DNA of 64,000 nucleotides from Cyanobacteria bacterium REEB67. GTDB taxonomy: Bacteria; Cyanobacteriota; Vampirovibrionia; Obscuribacterales; Obscuribacteraceae. The notes beneath the pieces were generated by a model. The model did not search any database, was not told the origin of the DNA, and was given only the letters and a program-made list of their open reading frames with translations. The position numbers were made by a program, and so were the translations under genes. This document shows, in pieces, positions 61,180 to 64,000 of this stretch (within the stretch, counting starts at the first letter, position 1; the number at the start of each line of letters is the position of its first letter). The stretch lies in NCBI GenBank assembly GCA_018971775.1, contig JAGXAB010000015.1, positions 1 through 64,000 on the forward strand, written 5' to 3'.

Positions 61180-61566
61180 TCAATGAGGCGGCGGTGCGGC
61201 TTTTTCGATCAGGACTTTGTCACCAACTGCGGTGGCGGTGGCGGCGATCGTGCCGACCGGTAATTCCAGACAACTGCGAGCCCCTTTAAAAACTTTGGAA
61301 ACGGCCCAGGGCTTGATGTTTTCGACTAGGCCAACGACCTGCAAGTCAGGATCGAGAAAAACGGCGTCGATAGCGTAAGCCATCCAGAACATATGGATGC
61401 CATTGCACTCGTTTAAATAGAGACCCTGCCCCGGCGGCAAAGTCTTGGTGCCAAGCAGGCCTTTGAAGCGCGTCCAGATATTGTCGGCGTTAAAGGACAG
61501 CTCGCACAACACAGTGTTGCGCGAGCTGTTCGTGAACTTGAGATAGCGGTCTTTCAGGTGCCTCAA
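61180..61566 (-). CDS. DUF192 protein
   Basis: About 128 residues. The frame is open to 61656 but the upstream part overlaps the TadC end; TTG 61566 begins just before the conserved domain, though no ribosome site is visible. The DUF192 pattern is clear: ADNIWTRFKGLLGTKTLPPGQGLYLNECNGIHMFWMAYAIDAVFLD and VFKGARSCLELPVGT. Small exported or cytosolic beta protein of unknown function. It lies at the end of the Tad gene set, so co-transcription is likely. Confidence 0.85.
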   Translation of the reverse strand: MRHLKDRYLKFTNSSRNTVLCELSFNADNIWTRFKGLLGTKTLPPGQGLYLNECNGIHMFWMAYAIDAVFLDPDLQVVGLVENIKPWAVSKVFKGARSCLELPVGTIAATATAVGDKVLIEKAAPPPH

Positions 61567-61583
61567 AATATTTTGGCGACCAT

Positions 61584-62510
61584 TTATTTTGTGCCGGCCA
61601 TGATCGGACCGACGGCTTGAATAATCGTAACGACGGCGGGACCAAGCATCGGGCAAAGGATCAGAGGCATGACGAAGATCATGATCACCGGAACCATCTT
61701 AACCGGTACTTTACCGGCTTCTTCTTCTTTTTTACGCTTCAGTCGGTCACGCAGTGCGTCTGCTTGCTGACGGAGCGGGTAGGAAATGTCCGAACCTTTT
61801 GCTTCTGCCGCAATCAGGGCCGATGCCATGTTGATCAATTCATCTACACCGCATCTTTCGCCCATCTCACGCATGGCGTGCGGTACGGATTTGGCGAATA
61901 CTTTGACGTCGGCAATGAGCTGCTGCAATTCGACCGAGAGAACCGGGCAGGACTGGTGCACTTCTTTAGATACTTTGTCGACGGCGAGCATCAGACCAAG
62001 ACCGGCTTGAGCGCAGACGATCATCAAGTCCAGGATGATCGGCAGCTCTTTCAATACCTGAGCCTGACGCTGTCTGGTGCGGCCGGCCAGGAAGAAGTTT
62101 GGCAAGATCCAGGTCGGGATAGCACCGACGAGACCACCAAGCAGCATGATCGGATTGCTGGCGGCGGCGAGGAAGGTCATCACCAGAACAACGCCTACCA
62201 TCAAGGTCTTGATACCGATGAAGATAGCCATGTGCTGAGGTGTGCGGTAGTTGGCCATGGTGAGAAGCTGCACGGTGCGCTTATCGGCCAGGGCCGGCAT
62301 CAGAGAAAGAGCGAACTGACCGGTGAGCTCCGCCAATTTGAGGATGAATGAATCTTTGGGCTTCTCAGCAGCGCTACCTTCCACCTCTTTGCGAGGACGA
62401 ATACGCACGCCGTAGTTGTCTACGTAAGTACCGAAGACAGGTCTCAGCACAAGCACGCAGCTAGCGACTACGCATGAGAAGACCAAAACTGCTAGGACTG
62501 GCATTGGCAT
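61584..62510 (-). CDS. tadC: TadC, Tad pilus inner-membrane platform protein
   Basis: 308 residues of the T2SS F family. Helices near 5-25, 100-135 and 275-300. The cytoplasmic block with PIILDLMIVCAQAGLGLMLAVDKVSKEV, FAKSVPHAMREMGERCGVDELINMASALIAAEAKGSDISYPLRQQADALR is typical. With TadB it forms the base for pilus assembly. It follows TadB after 36 bases. Confidence 0.92.
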   Translation of the reverse strand: MPMPVLAVLVFSCVVASCVLVLRPVFGTYVDNYGVRIRPRKEVEGSAAEKPKDSFILKLAELTGQFALSLMPALADKRTVQLLTMANYRTPQHMAIFIGIKTLMVGVVLVMTFLAAASNPIMLLGGLVGAIPTWILPNFFLAGRTRQRQAQVLKELPIILDLMIVCAQAGLGLMLAVDKVSKEVHQSCPVLSVELQQLIADVKVFAKSVPHAMREMGERCGVDELINMASALIAAEAKGSDISYPLRQQADALRDRLKRKKEEEAGKVPVKMVPVIMIFVMPLILCPMLGPAVVTIIQAVGPIMAGTK

Positions 62511-62546
62511 GGGAAATAAATTCCTCGAACAATTGAGAGAAGGTGA

Positions 62547-63479
62547 CTACACTTCGAAAGTAACCATTTTACGGAGGACCCAGAAGCCAAAGAGCTCCCA
62601 GCACACAAGACCGATCATTACTATCCTAGCAATAGGATGGTTCAAGAAGGGTGTCATGTAAGCGGGTGTCAAGAAGTAAGTCCCAACGGTAATCAAATAA
62701 GGCAGACAGCCGATGAATGAGGCCGTTGCTTTACCCTGCGAAGTGAGAGCGTTGAGGAAGTCTCTTAACTTGAATCTTTCACGGATAGCTTCGGCGATTG
62801 TCGAAACTACTTCGGCCAGGTTGCCCCCTACGTCCTGGGAGATGAAGATGGCCTGCGTGAGCAGCTTGAAGTCGGGAGCCTTGATGCGGGTGGACATTTC
62901 TTGCATAACATCTCTGAACGGTTTGCCCAGTTGCAGAGAAACAAGACCGCGCTTGAACTCGGATTTGATCGGATCTTGTCCGGTGTCGGCAATAACGCGG
63001 AAGACTTCCATGACCGGTGAACCGGCTCTGAGAGCAGATACCATCGTCTCCAGAACCTGGGGCAGTTGCTCGGTCATCTTGATCTGCCGTTTTTTGGCAA
63101 CTTCACCGAGATAGAAAACAAAACCGGCGGCACCAACCGGCAAACCAACGAAGAAGCCGATTGGAGACATTTCAGGAATGCCGCCGACGACAAAACCGAT
63201 GGCCATGACCACGCCCATGCCGATCGAGGACATGATCCAGTAGCCTTTCATCTTATCGTACTGCGCTTCCATACCGGCAAGGGCGAGGAGGCGGGTCAAA
63301 TAGTCGGTACGTTGCGTGACGAAAATGCTTTCGTCACCGGAGCGCTCGTGCATTTTTTCGGACATGCGTCTCGAATGCTTGGCCAGACGACCGAGTTGAT
63401 CGGCGCTATCGCGACGCATCAGGGTCATCAATAGAAGACCGATGATACAGATGGAGCCAAATAATAGGGGGCCGTTCAT
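62547..63479 (-). CDS. tadB: TadB, Tad pilus inner-membrane platform protein
   Basis: 310 residues of the same F family. N-terminal helix (LFGSICIIGLLLMTLM), a cytoplasmic part with DYLTRLLALAGMEA, a helix pair, the block LPQVLETMVSALRAGSPVMEVFRVIAD and ISQDVGGNLAEVVSTIAEAIRERFKLRDFLNALTSQGKATASFIG, and C-terminal helices. Likely works as a pair with TadC. A 138-base gap with a long hairpin separates it from the cpaF-like gene upstream. Confidence 0.92.
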   Translation of the reverse strand: MNGPLLFGSICIIGLLLMTLMRRDSADQLGRLAKHSRRMSEKMHERSGDESIFVTQRTDYLTRLLALAGMEAQYDKMKGYWIMSSIGMGVVMAIGFVVGGIPEMSPIGFFVGLPVGAAGFVFYLGEVAKKRQIKMTEQLPQVLETMVSALRAGSPVMEVFRVIADTGQDPIKSEFKRGLVSLQLGKPFRDVMQEMSTRIKAPDFKLLTQAIFISQDVGGNLAEVVSTIAEAIRERFKLRDFLNALTSQGKATASFIGCLPYLITVGTYFLTPAYMTPFLNHPIARIVMIGLVCWELFGFWVLRKMVTFEV

Positions 63480-63542
63480 AGTTGCGAATTCTCACTAATT
63501 TTGTAGCGGAAAAGTGATTGTCTCGTGTTTCGAAATAAGAGG

Positions 63543-63608
63543 GAGTACAAGAAGGACTGCTCGGTCCCAAGGAAAAAATTCAAGGAAAGAGCAGTCCGAC
63601 AGGTACTC
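63543..63608 (-). other. Long stem-loop between the cpaF-like and tadB genes
   Basis: GAGTAC (63543-63548) and GGACTGCTC (63554-63562) pair with GAGCAGTCC (63589-63597) and GTACTC (63603-63608), making a two-part stem. It stands in the operon after the ATPase stop and before tadB, where it might stabilize or attenuate the message. Confidence 0.5.
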
Positions 63609-63617
63609 GGAACGAGT

Positions 63618-64000
63618 TTAACGGAGCCACTCGAGTTTGAACGGTACTGCTTCCTGTTCCAATTGTTCGAGGAACTTGGGAGGCAAACCGGAACCAACGT
63701 GGCGGCATTTGAAGAATCCGCGCGGGTCGCGGCCTTCACGCTCGAGGGTGAACATACTGGAGATGGCGATGGTGTCACCTTCCATCCCGGTTATCTCTGA
63801 AATTTCGGTACAACGACGTGTACCGTCTTCCAGACGCTTGATCTGCACGATAACCTGAATAGCTGATGCGATCAATTCGCGAGCTGCTTTCTGAGGCATT
63901 TCCAGACCGGACATGAGAATCATGTTTTCCAGACGTTTCGTGCAGTCTCTCGGATTGTTGGCGTGGATTGTAGTCATGGACCCAGAGTGACCTGTGTTCA
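63618..64000 (-). CDS. cpaF: CpaF/TadA pilus ATPase (C-terminal part, gene extends beyond window)
   Basis: The open frame runs from the right edge to TAA at 63618 and encodes at least 126 residues. Before the ATG at 63977 the frame continues as NTGHSGS, giving the GHSGSMTTIHANNPRD sequence typical of CpaF/TadA ATPases after Walker B. The rest has LENMILMSGLEMPQKAARELIASAIQVIVQIKRLEDGTRRCTEISEITGMEG, the normal C-terminus. It drives Tad pilus assembly through TadB and TadC encoded next. Confidence 0.93.
   Translation of the reverse strand, partial: NTGHSGSMTTIHANNPRDCTKRLENMILMSGLEMPQKAARELIASAIQVIVQIKRLEDGTRRCTEISEITGMEGDTIAISSMFTLEREGRDPRGFFKCRHVGSGLPPKFLEQLEQEAVPFKLEWLR

Noticed and set aside
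1..64000. tRNA, rRNA, CRISPR arrays or intact insertion sequences
   Set aside because: Looked for T-loop GGTTCGA patterns with CCA ends, rRNA landmarks, regularly spaced repeats and transposase motifs; none convincing. Read by eye, so a divergent one could be missed.

Overview
The window looks like chromosomal DNA of a Gram-negative-type, environmental bacterium. Both a TolC-type outer-membrane factor and an RND pump are present, so there is an outer membrane. The mix of features is one I associate with Obscuribacterales-like Vampirovibrionia ('Melainabacteria'): a Ser/Thr kinase with a C-terminal leucine-rich-repeat half, secreted TPR and LRR proteins, Gly/Asn-rich secreted proteins, a Tad pilus, and a seven-iron ferredoxin of a type also common in cyanobacteria. 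That placement is inference only; no rRNA, tRNA or ribosomal protein gene is in the window. I saw no CRISPR array and no intact insertion sequence.

Layout. 1-1727 (minus) is the N-terminal part of a histidine kinase with two successive membrane sensor modules. 1854-2882 (plus) holds a 50-residue protein and a PrlF/YhaV-type toxin-antitoxin pair. 3114-6296 (minus) is a visibly G+C-richer five-gene cassette: three membrane proteins, a GH25 lysozyme and a small unknown. 6297-7330 is a non-coding stretch with a 13-bp inverted repeat, then a small membrane-protein locus that seems split by frameshifts. 7367-15398 carries secreted unknowns, an NtrC-like regulator without the sigma-54 contact loop, an amidohydrolase, a proline-punctuated heptad-repeat membrane protein, an acetyltransferase and a ferredoxin. 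15940-23228 holds a degenerate Hsp70-like ATPase with a TIGR02391-like partner, the kinase-LRR receptor, a DUF4239 protein and a GT39-like membrane protein.

23272-31440 is a TetR regulator divergent from a complete ABC exporter (membrane fusion protein, double ATPase, two permeases, outer-membrane factor). 31488-36533 holds small unknowns, a Gly-rich EF-hand protein, a TPR protein and a DUF2071-like protein. 36533-39864 is a compact phospholipid-type operon (methyltransferase, small membrane protein, CDP-alcohol phosphatidyltransferase, PlsC-like acyltransferase, CdsA-like cytidylyltransferase) reminiscent of E. coli ynbAB. 39944-40087 is a possible photolyase relic. 40210-41600 is a DMT transporter and a DUF4442 protein. 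41632-46909 is a second TetR regulator divergent from an RND pump; its operator resembles that of the first TetR system.

46882-51696 has a VOC protein, an LRR protein, and a membrane-embedded spermidine-synthase-like protein translationally coupled to a bicupin. 51703-54099 is a divergent histidine kinase/response regulator pair; this kinase is a paralogue of the one at the left edge. 54220-55928 holds two secreted proteins of unknown role. 56165-61169 is a four-gene glycosylation operon (GT39-like, GT2, sugar-nucleotide epimerase, GT87-like). 61180-64000 (minus) is a DUF192 protein and the cpaF-tadB-tadC end of a Tad pilus cluster that continues past the right edge.

The recurring theme is envelope biology: two tripartite efflux systems, two related histidine kinases, a transmembrane kinase-LRR receptor, cryptic phospholipid synthesis, surface glycosylation and a Tad pilus. 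Functions are read from motifs in the translated sequence; no database search was run.
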